From NCBI GenBank assembly GCA_017466865.1, contig JAFTTI010000014.1, positions 1 through 64,000 on the forward strand: a DNA stretch of 64,000 bases, given 5' to 3'. Position numbers and translations under genes: made by a program. This document shows, one piece after another, positions 35,488 through 44,760 of this stretch. How positions within the stretch are numbered: position 1 is the first letter of the stretch; each line of letters begins with the position of its first letter. The notes under the pieces were generated by a model. It saw nothing but the letters and a program-made list of their open reading frames with translations, was not told the origin of the DNA and searched no databases. The stretch comes from Oscillospiraceae bacterium (GTDB lineage: Bacteria; Bacillota; Clostridia; Oscillospirales; Ruminococcaceae).

Positions 35488-35749
35488 GCAAAACAATGGT
35501 GTAATAATAGCCAAAAATATCGCAATTTCGGGACTCAAATATGGTTAATTGTCGTTTACAACAAATTTTTAACGATTTTTTGCGTCATAGATGTCGTATA
35601 CAATCATATCAGTGTATTACTACGCTAAATTATGCAGAATGACGATTTTATGACTTTAAACCGATGGAGTATCGTCTGCATTTGTCGTAGAATAGGGAAA
35701 AACAGATAAGACGGCTTGAAAAAAATAGTAAAAAAGTGTAAAAAAACTA

Positions 35750-35778
35750 TTGAAAAACGATTTGAGATGTGATAAAAT
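35750..35778 (+). promoter_or_regulatory. Promoter of the CofE-like gene
   Basis: TTGAAA (35750-35755), 17 bp, TAAAAT (35773-35778). The rest of the gap between the divergent genes (35488-35749) shows no gene. Confidence 0.7.
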
Positions 35779-35835
35779 GATACTCGTGATTGAAAAATTC
35801 AATCGAAATCTTTAAAATTAAGGAAGTGCTTAATT

Positions 35836-37029
35836 GTGAGCCGTACAGTTGGAACAATATCAAGAGGAGTAAGAGCGCCTATCATCAGACAGGGCGACGA
35901 CATCGTTGAAATCGTTACAAATTCTATTCTCGAAGCATCAAAGGAAGATGGCTTTGAAATCCGCGACAGAGATATCGTTGCGATGACAGAAGCTATCGTT
36001 GCAAGAGCACAGGGTAACTACGCAACAGTTGATGATATCGCAAATGATGTAAAGGCAAAATTCGGCGGTGAAACAGTCGGCGTTATTTTCCCCATTCTCA
36101 GCCGTAACCGTTTTGCTATCTGCCTCAGAGGTATCGCTAAGGGCGCAAAGAAAATCGTTCTTATGCTTTCATACCCTTCAGACGAAGTAGGTAATCACCT
36201 CGTAAGCCTTGACGCACTCGATGAAAAGGGCGTAAATCCTTATACAGATGTTCTTACTCTTGAAAAATACCGTGAACTTTTCGGCTATGAAAAGCATACA
36301 TTCACAAATGTTGACTATGTTGAATACTATGAAAGCATTATCCGTGAATGTGGTGCTGAATGTGAAATCATTTTCGCAAACAATCCCAAGGCAGTTCTTT
36401 CATATACAAAGAATGTTCTCTGCTGTGATATTCATACAAGAGCGAGAACAAAGCGTATCCTCAAAGCTTCAGGCGCTGAAATAGTGTTCGGTCTTGATGA
36501 AATCCTCAACAAGTCAGTAAACGGAAGCGGATACAACGAAAACTATGGTCTTTTAGGCTCAAATAAAGCCGATGAAGACAGAGTAAAGCTCTTCCCCCGT
36601 GAATGTCAGCCCGTTGTTGACGCTATCGCTGAAAAGCTCAAGGCTGCAACAGGAAAGAATGTTGAAGTTATGGTTTATGGCGACGGCGCTTTCAAGGATC
36701 CCGTAGGAAAGATATGGGAACTTGCTGACCCTGTTGTTTCACCCGCTTACACAAAGGGACTTGAAGGAACACCCAACGAACTCAAACTCAAATACCTTGC
36801 CGATAACGATTTTTCAGACCTTTCAGGTGATGAACTCAAAAACGCTATCAAGGGCAAGATTCAGGAAAAGGATGATAACCTCGTAGGTCAGATGGTTTCA
36901 GAAGGAACAACTCCACGCCGTCTTACAGACCTTATCGGTTCTCTCTGTGACCTTACATCAGGCTCAGGCGATAAGGGAACACCCATCGTATTCATCCAGG
37001 GTTATTTCGATAACTACACAACAGAATAA
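35836..37029 (+). CDS. Coenzyme F420-0:L-glutamate ligase-like (CofE family) protein
   Basis: A 397-residue protein with a GTG start and AAGGA upstream. N-terminal features match CofE-type ligases: TISRGVRAPIIRQGDDI, the RDRDIVAMTEAIVARAQGN segment (read in two parts) and the late SPAYTKGLEGTPNELKL region. CofE adds glutamate to F420-0, but no other F420 genes are visible and F420 is not expected in most Clostridia. It is longer than CofE (about 250 residues). A gamma-glutamyl or other amide ligase on another substrate is likely. Codon use is very regular, suggesting good expression. Confidence 0.75.
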   Translation: MSRTVGTISRGVRAPIIRQGDDIVEIVTNSILEASKEDGFEIRDRDIVAMTEAIVARAQGNYATVDDIANDVKAKFGGETVGVIFPILSRNRFAICLRGIAKGAKKIVLMLSYPSDEVGNHLVSLDALDEKGVNPYTDVLTLEKYRELFGYEKHTFTNVDYVEYYESIIRECGAECEIIFANNPKAVLSYTKNVLCCDIHTRARTKRILKASGAEIVFGLDEILNKSVNGSGYNENYGLLGSNKADEDRVKLFPRECQPVVDAIAEKLKAATGKNVEVMVYGDGAFKDPVGKIWELADPVVSPAYTKGLEGTPNELKLKYLADNDFSDLSGDELKNAIKGKIQEKDDNLVGQMVSEGTTPRRLTDLIGSLCDLTSGSGDKGTPIVFIQGYFDNYTTE

Positions 37030-37044
37030 TTGAAGTTTAAAAAA

Positions 37045-37079
37045 CCGCCGTCTCATTATAATCTGACGGCAGTTTTTAT
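37045..37079 (+). terminator. Terminator
   Basis: GCCGTC (37047-37052) pairs with GACGGC (37065-37070), followed by a T-rich run. Confidence 0.75.
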
Positions 37080-37107
37080 TCCATAACAAAAATAAAGGAG
37101 AATCAAT

Positions 37108-38370
37108 ATGAAAACAGCTTTTAATCCCGCGGATATACTTCTTCCCAAGAATACCGATATGAATAAATGGACAGTAGTAGCCTGTGACCAGTATACAAGT
37201 GAACCCGAATACTGGGATGAGGTTTATAGCGAAGTAGGCGATTGCCCTTCAACTTTAAAACTCATTCTTCCCGAACTTTATCTCGAAGAACCCGATGTAG
37301 CACAGCGTATCGACAAAATCCACGCTGAAATGAACAAATATATGGCAGACGATATTTTCGAAGAATATAAGGACGCTATGATTTATGTTGAAAGAGTTCA
37401 GAGTAACGGCATTGTTCGCGCAGGAATCATAGGTGGAATTGACCTCGAAGAATATTCATTTGAAAAGGGAAGCACATCACAGGTAAGAGCAACAGAAGCA
37501 ACGGTTATAGAAAGAATTCCCCCCAGAATAAAGGTAAGAGAAAATGCACCACTCGAACTTCCTCATATAATGATTCTTATCGATGATGAAAAGAATACAG
37601 TTATAGAACCTCTTTCGGAATGTAAATCACAGATGAAGAAACTCTATGATTTCAATCTTATGCAGGGCGGCGGAAGCATCAGCGGTTATCTTATAGATAA
37701 GGCTATGCAGGAAAAGGTTATGTCAGCCCTTGAAACACTTGGCGATAAGGATGAATTCAATAAGAAATATAACCTTTCTGATACACCCGTTCTTCTTTAC
37801 GCTATGGGCGACGGTAACCATTCTCTCGCAACAGCAAAGACATTCTATGAAAACTTAAAGAAGGAAAATCCCGATAAGGATTTTTCAGATCATCCCGCAA
37901 GATATGCACTCGCTGAAATCGTAAACCTTCATAGCAAAGCGCTTGAATTTGAAGCAATCCACAGAATTGTCAAGAACCTTGACATCGAAAAGCTCATCTC
38001 TGCTATGAATGAAGAACTCGGTCTTACAGACGAAAAGACGGAACAGTCATTTACATATTACTACAATGGTGTTGAAAAGACAGTGTTTATAAAGAACACA
38101 TCTTCAAACCTCACAGTAGGTTCATTACAGATTTTCCTTGATAAATATCTCAAGGAAAACGGCGGAGAAATCGACTATATCCACGGTACAGACGCGGTTA
38201 AGAAACTCGCTGACAAACATAACGGAATAGGATTTATCCTTCCTGATATGAACAAGAGTGAACTTTTCCCAACAGTTATCAAGGATGGCGCTTTACCGAG
38301 AAAAACCTTCTCAATGGGACACGCCGCAGACAAGAGATTCTATATCGAAAGCAGAAAAATCACAAAGTAA
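37108..38370 (+). CDS. DUF1015 family protein
   Basis: A 420-residue cytosolic protein of the DUF1015 family, recognisable from WTVVACDQYTSEPEYW (near 23-38), YVERVQSNGI and the central MGDGNHSLATAKTFYE (near 230-245). No biochemical role is established that I can state. GGAG ribosome site upstream. It follows the CofE-like gene with a terminator between, so it may be transcribed separately. Confidence 0.8.
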   Translation: MKTAFNPADILLPKNTDMNKWTVVACDQYTSEPEYWDEVYSEVGDCPSTLKLILPELYLEEPDVAQRIDKIHAEMNKYMADDIFEEYKDAMIYVERVQSNGIVRAGIIGGIDLEEYSFEKGSTSQVRATEATVIERIPPRIKVRENAPLELPHIMILIDDEKNTVIEPLSECKSQMKKLYDFNLMQGGGSISGYLIDKAMQEKVMSALETLGDKDEFNKKYNLSDTPVLLYAMGDGNHSLATAKTFYENLKKENPDKDFSDHPARYALAEIVNLHSKALEFEAIHRIVKNLDIEKLISAMNEELGLTDEKTEQSFTYYYNGVEKTVFIKNTSSNLTVGSLQIFLDKYLKENGGEIDYIHGTDAVKKLADKHNGIGFILPDMNKSELFPTVIKDGALPRKTFSMGHAADKRFYIESRKITK

Positions 38371-38376
38371 AAAATC

Positions 38377-38413
38377 ATCCCCGTTGTCTTTAAAGGCAAC
38401 GGGGATTTGTTTT
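38377..38413. terminator. Bidirectional terminator (copy 1 of a repeated terminator)
   Basis: ATCCCCGTTG (38377-38386) pairs with CAACGGGGAT (38397-38406). Sequence and flanks are nearly the same as at 41237-41270. Confidence 0.85.
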
Positions 38414-38437
38414 ACTCTATGTCGAGTGCTTTTTTCA

Positions 38438-38743
38438 TCAGAGTCTCTCCATTCCGAAAATAACGTCATTAAGGCTGAGTATTTTTTCAAGTGGAACATT
38501 ATTTTCAACAAGTTCATCAACTATATCGTTGAAGTAATAACTGCTTGCAACAACTATCACATCAGGGAGTTCGACTTTATCAATGTCAGAGTATCCCATA
38601 ACAGAAATCCCCATATATTCTCCATCAGGAAAATTCTTGTGATTCTTGTCAAAGATATATTCTATTTCTATATCTGTGTCTTTCACAAGTTTTATAAAAA
38701 CTTTACAGAAACGACTCATTCCGTAAACTGCAATTTTTTCCAT
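38438..38743 (-). CDS. Orphan Rossmann-like module protein
   Basis: A 101-residue protein consisting only of the alpha/beta module seen in the polysaccharide enzymes: KIAVYGMSRFCKVFIKL, a YIFDKNHK strand end, VIVVASSYYFNDIVDEL and VPLEKILSLNDVI. No catalytic domain is attached. It may be a free module, or the remnant of a decayed glycosyltransferase. Its start overlaps a small upstream frame by 28 bp. GGCATTTCGGATGG before the ATG is only a weak ribosome site. Confidence 0.6.
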   Translation of the reverse strand: MEKIAVYGMSRFCKVFIKLVKDTDIEIEYIFDKNHKNFPDGEYMGISVMGYSDIDKVELPDVIVVASSYYFNDIVDELVENNVPLEKILSLNDVIFGMERL

Positions 38744-38859
38744 CCGAAATGCCTGAAAAATGCGCTTATATCTTCTCCATTAAGGATAATATCAAGAAAC
38801 CTTATAGCAATAGGATGATCTATTGCGTTTCTTATATTTGTGTCTATTATGCGTCCCAT
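38716..38859 (-). CDS. Small 47-residue protein upstream of the orphan module
   Basis: A short frame beginning MGRIIDTNIRNAIDHP and ending in KKLQFTE, overlapping the next gene. It has a GG/CAGGA-type weak ribosome site. No family is recognised. It could be a real small protein coupled to the module gene, or the upstream part of one ancestral gene now out of frame. Confidence 0.4.
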   Translation of the reverse strand: MGRIIDTNIRNAIDHPIAIRFLDIILNGEDISAFFRHFGWKKLQFTE

Positions 38860-38999
38860 TATAAACATCCTGTTTTTTTATAATTCACCATTATAGTATA
38901 TTGGCTGAAATTTTTAAAAGTTTACTCGTTTGTATAAAATAGATAAATCAGAAAGAGAAAAAATGTATAATAATACCTTGTGCAATTTGCCAAAAATTG

Positions 39000-39028
39000 T
39001 TGAAAACTATTTTAGAATATGTTACAAT
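39000..39028 (+). promoter_or_regulatory. Promoter of the flavodoxin-like gene at 39133
   Basis: TTGAAA (39000-39005), 17 bp, TACAAT (39023-39028), about 100 bases before the ATG. The gap 38860-39132 shows nothing else. Confidence 0.7.
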
Positions 39029-39132
39029 AACGATAATGTTTTGAAAAAAAGAGCTATTACAAAATAAGGCTCTTTTTAAAAAAATATAGTTAATGTAAAC
39101 GATTGCATAGTTTTATGTAAAGGAGAGATAAG

Positions 39133-40518
39133 ATGAAGATTTTAGTGCTGAGTTGCAGTCCTAAAAGAGAAACGAGCCTTACCCTGCATAATCTCAAATT
39201 CATCGAAAAAATGTTCCCTGATGATACATTTTCAGTTCATTATACAACAAACGGAACTTTTTCAGATGACCTTAAAGAAGAATTTTCACAGAGCGACCTT
39301 GTTCTTATGATTTCTTCGATTTTCCATTTTTCAGTTCATTCGGCGATGTTGCCACTTCTTATTGATATGAAGAAAAAAATGGGTGATGAAATTGTCGTAA
39401 AACCCTTTACATACCTCACAACATCGGGCAAGAACGGGGAATATAATGCCCATGATTTAGTCCGCCGTTTCGCACAGAATAACGGAATGAAATGGATAAC
39501 TTCGCTTAGTCTTGATGATGTCAGCGCACTCTCTCCTGAGGGAAGAGAAGAGATGTTCTGCTGGTTCGGATTTGTTAAGGAAACCGTAGAAAACGATGGC
39601 AAACCTGCTAAACTCAAAGACAAGGCAGGAGTTGTTATTCTCGATACATTTGAAACCGAAACAGAGCGTAGCAAAGAAATAAACAACAGACTTCTCAAGT
39701 ATTACGAAAACGCAGGTGCTGATGTAAAAGTTCTTGCTTTAAGAGATTATAAAATCAATCCCTGTTCGGCTTGTTGCAGCTGTTATACAACGAGAAAATG
39801 CGTAATTCAGGACGATTTTGAAAGTCTTACAGATGCTACTCAGCTTGGAATTGATATAATAGTTTATACAGGAACTCCCGCTTACGGAACCTATGGCCCT
39901 ATGTTCAAACGCTTTACAGAACGCCACATGCAATACGGCAGAGCGGGTGAGATAACAGGCGTTATTTCAGCGTTTGTATGCGATGTAAATGACCTTCCCG
40001 CACCTGATGATATGGCATATTTTGAAAAGCATCAGAGTTGTGTTGAATCTTTGGCACACGGCTTTTTAACGGGATTTTATGCTGTTAAGGAAGCGGATGA
40101 AAAACTCGATTATATAGCTGAACTTACTGTCCACGCTTATAATAAGGACGCTTATCCTCAGAACAGCGGTCTTGCGGTAGGACTTGATATGCAGTTTGCA
40201 AAACTTTCAGAGAGAATACGCGCATTACAACCTGCCGATTATGAAGATTACAGAAAGCGTGGTTTCTATGAACCTACTAAGATAGAAGAAAAAGCAAGGG
40301 CTTGTTTTAACGCAGAAGATGCGGCAAAATCAAGAAAGGGAAGAACAATTCCCTTTAATATGATGCTTATAGATTTTAACGGAAAGGTTAAAGTTACTGA
40401 AAGAAGACCGTTAAAATCAGACCCATTCACAGCCCGTCGTCAGAGAGAGGCAAGTGAAGTTATAGAAGGCAATAAAAAACCTGAAAAGCGTGGCCTTTTC
40501 GGAATGAAAAAGAAATAA
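39133..40518 (+). CDS. Double-domain NAD(P)H-dependent FMN reductase/flavodoxin-like protein
   Basis: A 461-residue protein with two flavodoxin-like folds in tandem. The first opens with KILVLSCSPKRETSLT (2-17), the flavin phosphate loop of NADPH-dependent FMN reductases; the second starts near residue 164 (AGVVILDTFETETERS) and has the Cys-rich INPCSACCSCYTTRKC (near 209-224) typical of iron-sulfur flavoproteins. The tail is basic and charged. It is a paralogue of the protein at 49863-51212. A redox role is likely; partners are unknown. The membrane protein at 40537 follows in the same transcript. Confidence 0.8.
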   Translation: MKILVLSCSPKRETSLTLHNLKFIEKMFPDDTFSVHYTTNGTFSDDLKEEFSQSDLVLMISSIFHFSVHSAMLPLLIDMKKKMGDEIVVKPFTYLTTSGKNGEYNAHDLVRRFAQNNGMKWITSLSLDDVSALSPEGREEMFCWFGFVKETVENDGKPAKLKDKAGVVILDTFETETERSKEINNRLLKYYENAGADVKVLALRDYKINPCSACCSCYTTRKCVIQDDFESLTDATQLGIDIIVYTGTPAYGTYGPMFKRFTERHMQYGRAGEITGVISAFVCDVNDLPAPDDMAYFEKHQSCVESLAHGFLTGFYAVKEADEKLDYIAELTVHAYNKDAYPQNSGLAVGLDMQFAKLSERIRALQPADYEDYRKRGFYEPTKIEEKARACFNAEDAAKSRKGRTIPFNMMLIDFNGKVKVTERRPLKSDPFTARRQREASEVIEGNKKPEKRGLFGMKKK

Positions 40519-40536
40519 TTTTAAGGAGTTTTTGTT

Positions 40537-41217
40537 ATGAAGAAGATTAGTTTTACAATGAGCATTTTTATGGGACTTATGATGAGTTTCGCACTTTCAC
40601 TTACAGGAAATCTCTTATCGGGACATTTTGCACTTCCTATGTTTCTTATGAGTTTTGCAGGAAGCTTCATTCTTTCACTTATCATAGGTCTTATTATTCC
40701 TATGAAACCCTTATCAGATAAAGTATGCGGAAAATTGGGTGCTGAACAGGGAACAATAAAGGCAAGAATCATCTCATCACTTCTTTCAACAGTTATCTAT
40801 ACACCCGTTCTGACAACAGTTATGGTTCTTATGATGACAGTTATGGCAGGAAAGAACCTTGATATGCAGATTGCAGAAAAGAAAACAGAACTCCAGAATC
40901 TTACTCAGCAGTGTCAGACACTTGAAGCAGAATCACAGAGCCTTGAAGAACAACTTGCATCTATCCCCGCAGATGCTCCTCAGCGTAAGGGAATGGAAGA
41001 AGGTCTTAACGAACAGAAAACAGCTATCGGCGAAATGAAGAAGGGTATGGGCGAACTTAGTGGCGCTATCGAAGGAATGACAGCAGGAAAGCCTGTGTTC
41101 ATTAAAGTATGGCCACGTTCACTCGCAGTAAGTCTTCTTGTTGGCTTTATTCTCAGTTTCATCTTCCAGCCAATGATTTTAAAGGCAGTAATGAAAAAGA
41201 ATGGAATTGAAATTTAA
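40537..41217 (+). CDS. DUF2798-like membrane protein with central coiled coil
   Basis: A 226-residue protein with TM helices near residues 8-30, 36-56, 88-110 and 190-212 and, between the last two, a heptad-rich soluble stretch (ESQSLEEQLASIP and neighbours) likely to be a coiled coil. The N-terminal FTMSIFMGLMMSFALSL resembles the DUF2798 family. No function is known. It begins 18 bp after the flavodoxin-like gene. Confidence 0.6.
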   Translation: MKKISFTMSIFMGLMMSFALSLTGNLLSGHFALPMFLMSFAGSFILSLIIGLIIPMKPLSDKVCGKLGAEQGTIKARIISSLLSTVIYTPVLTTVMVLMMTVMAGKNLDMQIAEKKTELQNLTQQCQTLEAESQSLEEQLASIPADAPQRKGMEEGLNEQKTAIGEMKKGMGELSGAIEGMTAGKPVFIKVWPRSLAVSLLVGFILSFIFQPMILKAVMKKNGIEI

Positions 41218-41236
41218 GATAACTACATAAAAAATC

Positions 41237-41270
41237 ATCCCCGTTGTCATAAAGGCAACGGGGATTTTGT
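41237..41270. terminator. Bidirectional terminator (copy 2 of a repeated terminator)
   Basis: ATCCCCGTTG (41237-41246) pairs with CAACGGGGAT (41256-41265); near-identical to 38377-38413. Confidence 0.85.
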
Positions 41271-41280
41271 TTTTAAAATT

Positions 41281-44200
41281 TTACCAGGTCCAATCGGACA
41301 TAAATCTGCTGAGTTTTGTTTCTTCGCCTGTTTTGAGCTGTTGTTTTTTCATTTCATTTGCAAGTCCCATAGCGATGAGAATTACACCCGCAAGAGCGAG
41401 GTAGATAAGCCACGCTATGCTGTCTTTCTGACCGAAACTGAGAAGTATTCCCGAAATGACCATTGAACTTACCGAAAGAACGAACCAACGCTTTTTCTTT
41501 ATAATGAATGAAACAATAAGCATTATGAAAAGAAGAATTCCTATAAACACAGCATCGAAACTGTTGCCCGATATAAACGACGCTATAAAGAGGATAACGA
41601 GCGATACAATCGCTGAAATGAACGCGAAGGTATCTGTTGCTTTGGGATAATCTTTCCATATAAACTTTATGAGAACACAATAGAATAATACAGGGAGAAG
41701 TGCAAACTGAACGCTTATCAGTTCGGGAATTTCCACAAAAGGCTGGAACCAGACAAGCGGGAAGATGAAAAGTCCCGAAACGGTTATGAGTATCTTGTTT
41801 GAGATAGGACTATGTTCTTTTCTGATAAGGTTTAAGATAAGAAGTGCTAAAACCAGAATTCCGATCCAGCCCATCATATCGTTGGGTTCACTGAAAAAGA
41901 ACACGATAACGGGTAAAAATGCACCTATCGAGAAAATATCTGAATTTACATTATCGAAAAGCTTTTCTCTGAAAAGTAAGCGCCCTGCGAGAACGAGCAT
42001 TATGAGAGGAATGATAAGCATTTCAGGTTCACATAAAACAGATACCACAATCGGAAGTATGATAACGGGAGGAATGAGGTTTAATGTATTCTTTCCGAAA
42101 AACGATACAAATCCTGCGCAGATTAAAAGAACAGTTCCGAAAACAACGATCAATAATTCATCTTCCGCACATCCAGAAATCATAAGTACAGAACTCATAA
42201 CAGGAAGAGAGTACCATAAGAATTTCTGGATAGGTCTGTTTACATTCGGGAATGCCTTGTGCATTGCTGAAAGTATTGAAAAAGCGAACATAACCATCAT
42301 CACGATAGCAGGTAAACAGAATATAAATGCGACGCCGTCGAGGAATTCAATTCCCATTACAAGCGATGTTAAAAGAACAGCACCGTTTATGAGGTTGACA
42401 TCGCTGTATTTACCATTCGGGAGAGAGTGTTTTATAAATAAAACAATTGTGTATCCGATAACGAAAATAAGTGGAATGAAACTTGCATCCTTACATAACA
42501 GGAAGGAAATAAAGAATATCGGTATTACCGCAAGAAGTGAAAAACCATAAGAAACTGCGTAATCCTTTGCTTTGGGAATAAAGAGGAAAGCAGATGCCAT
42601 TATGCAGAAAAGAACCAATACTATTGATATTCCGAGGTTTGAAACATCTATATCATAAGAGAACGATGTAAGTGTGAAGATAGGTAATGCAAGTTGGAAA
42701 GTGAATATCGGACAGAATACAACTGCGATTTTTCCTCTGTTGCAGATAATCATAGATATTGCTGATACTATGAGAATTGCTATTGAAATAAATCTTGATG
42801 CAGTAGAGTCTGTTGATGCTATGAATGAGGATATAAGCGAGAACACTCCGAAAATAATGTCGTTTGCATATTCTGATCTTAAAACATTTTTAAGAGGAGT
42901 AATGCTTGAGAGGAAATAATAAGCTAAAACTACAATAAACGGAATGATAATGGTGCCTATAAAGTTAAGTTCAAAAAGAAGTATAAAGCTTACTATAAAC
43001 CATATAAAAGAAACGAATGTAAGTGCTTTAAGAGTGTTTGTTTTATGGCGGACAGAAAGTATAAGCATTTCTGCTGTTATCATAAATGAAGAAATGACAG
43101 TTGTGAGTGATGGGGTTTCTTCTCCCGCAAGGCAGATTATGACATCGATAACCGCAAGAATTCCTGCTGTCGAGGCAACGAAAATTCCGAAATATTTAAG
43201 TATCTTTTGCATTTCTTCGGGGAATATTCCCATAAACGAAAGAACACCATAGATAACTGCAGTTGTTGTTATTATAAGTATTACCGATGAGAAAGTGTCG
43301 GGGTCAAATCCTGTAAAGAGTGATATTGTTATGAATATTGCAAAGAGAGAAACAGATAACATTCCGTTCTTTTCAAAGACTGTCTTTGTAAGGAAGGTTA
43401 TAGCATAAATTGCGAATGCTATAAGTGTTACAATGCTCATTGTTTCTTCAATGAATATAAAGTTTGAAAGAAGAGAAAGAATAGTAACGCTTATTATTGT
43501 GAAATAACTGTATATCGCCGAGAATACATTTCCTTCGCCGAAAATTTTATCATATAACTTTTTGATTAAGGGTTCTGTAATTATTACAGCGAACGAATAT
43601 ACTGCGTTTACAAGTATAGCAACATCTGCCCTTGGAATGAAATGTAAAAGCAGAAGAAAAACCGTTATCGAAAAACTGTAATGTGAAACCGAGGCAAAAA
43701 TCTTGCTCTTATAATCGTGTGCACCTTTAAAGAAAGGAATGCAGAAACTGAATGTCGTTATCGCCGTCATAAGCAGACATCCGTCGCCCGAGAATGACAG
43801 ATATTCACCGAAAACACCGAGTATTCCAGCCGCAACAAACGCCGCAGGCAAGAAGAAACTTCCGATTATGTAGAAAATACGGCCTGTCTGAACGAGTTTG
43901 AGTTTTCTCTCTGTGAATGAATGCATACCGAAGAAGAATATCGAGAACGAAAGAAGAACAACAGTCTTGAAAAATGTGTTCATAACGCCCCATGTTGCCG
44001 CTGCAAAGATAAATCCGGAAAGGCAGAGGAAAAGTGCACCGAGGATTAAAATAATACTCATAGCACTTGTTTTCTTTTTGGGAACAGCCTGTTCTGTTTT
44101 AACAACAGTTTTCTGTTCGGGAACAACTTTTTCAGGCATAGGTGCAGGAATATTCTGTTCTGTTGTTACCTTTACAGTTTCGGGAACGGGTTTGTTCTGT

Positions 44201-44499
44201 TCTGTAACAACTGTTTCGGGTTTGTCATTTTTATAAAGATTGTTATACTGAGGAATAGGCCTTGGAGCAGGCTCGGGAACAGGCTTCGTTTCTGAAACGA
44301 CAGGCATAATGTCGCTTTTATCAGGAATATGTTCCCCTGTACTTATTTTTGAAATTTTCAAACGAAGTTCGTTTATCTGTTGGTTAAGAAAAGAAACTTC
44401 CTTTTTGAGAGCAGATTTTTCATTAAGCGCAACAACGTAAAGAATTGTAAGCACGATGGGTGCTATAAGCCACGCCAGAATTAAAAATAGCCAGAACAT
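41281..44499 (-). CDS. Very large polytopic membrane protein (DUF2157/DUF2339-like layout)
   Basis: A 1072-residue protein. An N-terminal TM helix (about 2-24) is followed by a coiled coil (KKEVSFLNQQINELRLKI), a Pro/Glu/Val-rich linker with repeating PVPE and TEQN units (about 62-140), and then around 30 hydrophobic segments to near residue 1050. This is the layout of DUF2157/DUF2339-type integral membrane proteins. No enzymatic motif is visible. Long opposite-strand frames over this gene are shadows of its low-stop, hydrophobic coding. Confidence 0.75.
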   Translation of the reverse strand: MFWLFLILAWLIAPIVLTILYVVALNEKSALKKEVSFLNQQINELRLKISKISTGEHIPDKSDIMPVVSETKPVPEPAPRPIPQYNNLYKNDKPETVVTEQNKPVPETVKVTTEQNIPAPMPEKVVPEQKTVVKTEQAVPKKKTSAMSIILILGALFLCLSGFIFAAATWGVMNTFFKTVVLLSFSIFFFGMHSFTERKLKLVQTGRIFYIIGSFFLPAAFVAAGILGVFGEYLSFSGDGCLLMTAITTFSFCIPFFKGAHDYKSKIFASVSHYSFSITVFLLLLHFIPRADVAILVNAVYSFAVIITEPLIKKLYDKIFGEGNVFSAIYSYFTIISVTILSLLSNFIFIEETMSIVTLIAFAIYAITFLTKTVFEKNGMLSVSLFAIFITISLFTGFDPDTFSSVILIITTTAVIYGVLSFMGIFPEEMQKILKYFGIFVASTAGILAVIDVIICLAGEETPSLTTVISSFMITAEMLILSVRHKTNTLKALTFVSFIWFIVSFILLFELNFIGTIIIPFIVVLAYYFLSSITPLKNVLRSEYANDIIFGVFSLISSFIASTDSTASRFISIAILIVSAISMIICNRGKIAVVFCPIFTFQLALPIFTLTSFSYDIDVSNLGISIVLVLFCIMASAFLFIPKAKDYAVSYGFSLLAVIPIFFISFLLCKDASFIPLIFVIGYTIVLFIKHSLPNGKYSDVNLINGAVLLTSLVMGIEFLDGVAFIFCLPAIVMMVMFAFSILSAMHKAFPNVNRPIQKFLWYSLPVMSSVLMISGCAEDELLIVVFGTVLLICAGFVSFFGKNTLNLIPPVIILPIVVSVLCEPEMLIIPLIMLVLAGRLLFREKLFDNVNSDIFSIGAFLPVIVFFFSEPNDMMGWIGILVLALLILNLIRKEHSPISNKILITVSGLFIFPLVWFQPFVEIPELISVQFALLPVLFYCVLIKFIWKDYPKATDTFAFISAIVSLVILFIASFISGNSFDAVFIGILLFIMLIVSFIIKKKRWFVLSVSSMVISGILLSFGQKDSIAWLIYLALAGVILIAMGLANEMKKQQLKTGEETKLSRFMSDWTW

Positions 44500-44571
44500 A
44501 GTTTTCCCCCTTGTTTTTTTAATAAAGTACCCGTTTCTATTATACTATACAAGAAAAAAATGTCAATAAAA

Positions 44572-44608
44572 AGAAAAACCTCAACTACGCAGATTGCGTG
44601 TTGAGGTT
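44572..44608 (-). terminator. Terminator of tRNA-Pro
   Basis: AACCTCAAC (44577-44585) pairs with GTTGAGGTT (44600-44608); T-run follows on the minus strand. Confidence 0.75.
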
Positions 44609-44617
44609 TTCGAGTGG

Positions 44618-44691
<74 letters not shown>

Positions 44692-44760
44692 TTATCTTTG
44701 CGGAAAAAATATCCGCAAAGAGTATTATATCATAACTGAATTTTTTTGTAAAGTCTGAAA

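Noticed and set aside
38258-38818. A 186-codon plus-strand frame running from the DUF1015 gene across a terminator
   Set aside because: It crosses the strong terminator at 38377-38413 and lies in the wrong frame over the DUF1015 gene and opposite the module gene.
41456-44236. Several long plus-strand reading frames opposite the large membrane protein gene
   Set aside because: They mirror a hydrophobic coding strand with few stops on the other strand, lack ribosome sites and have no recognisable motifs.
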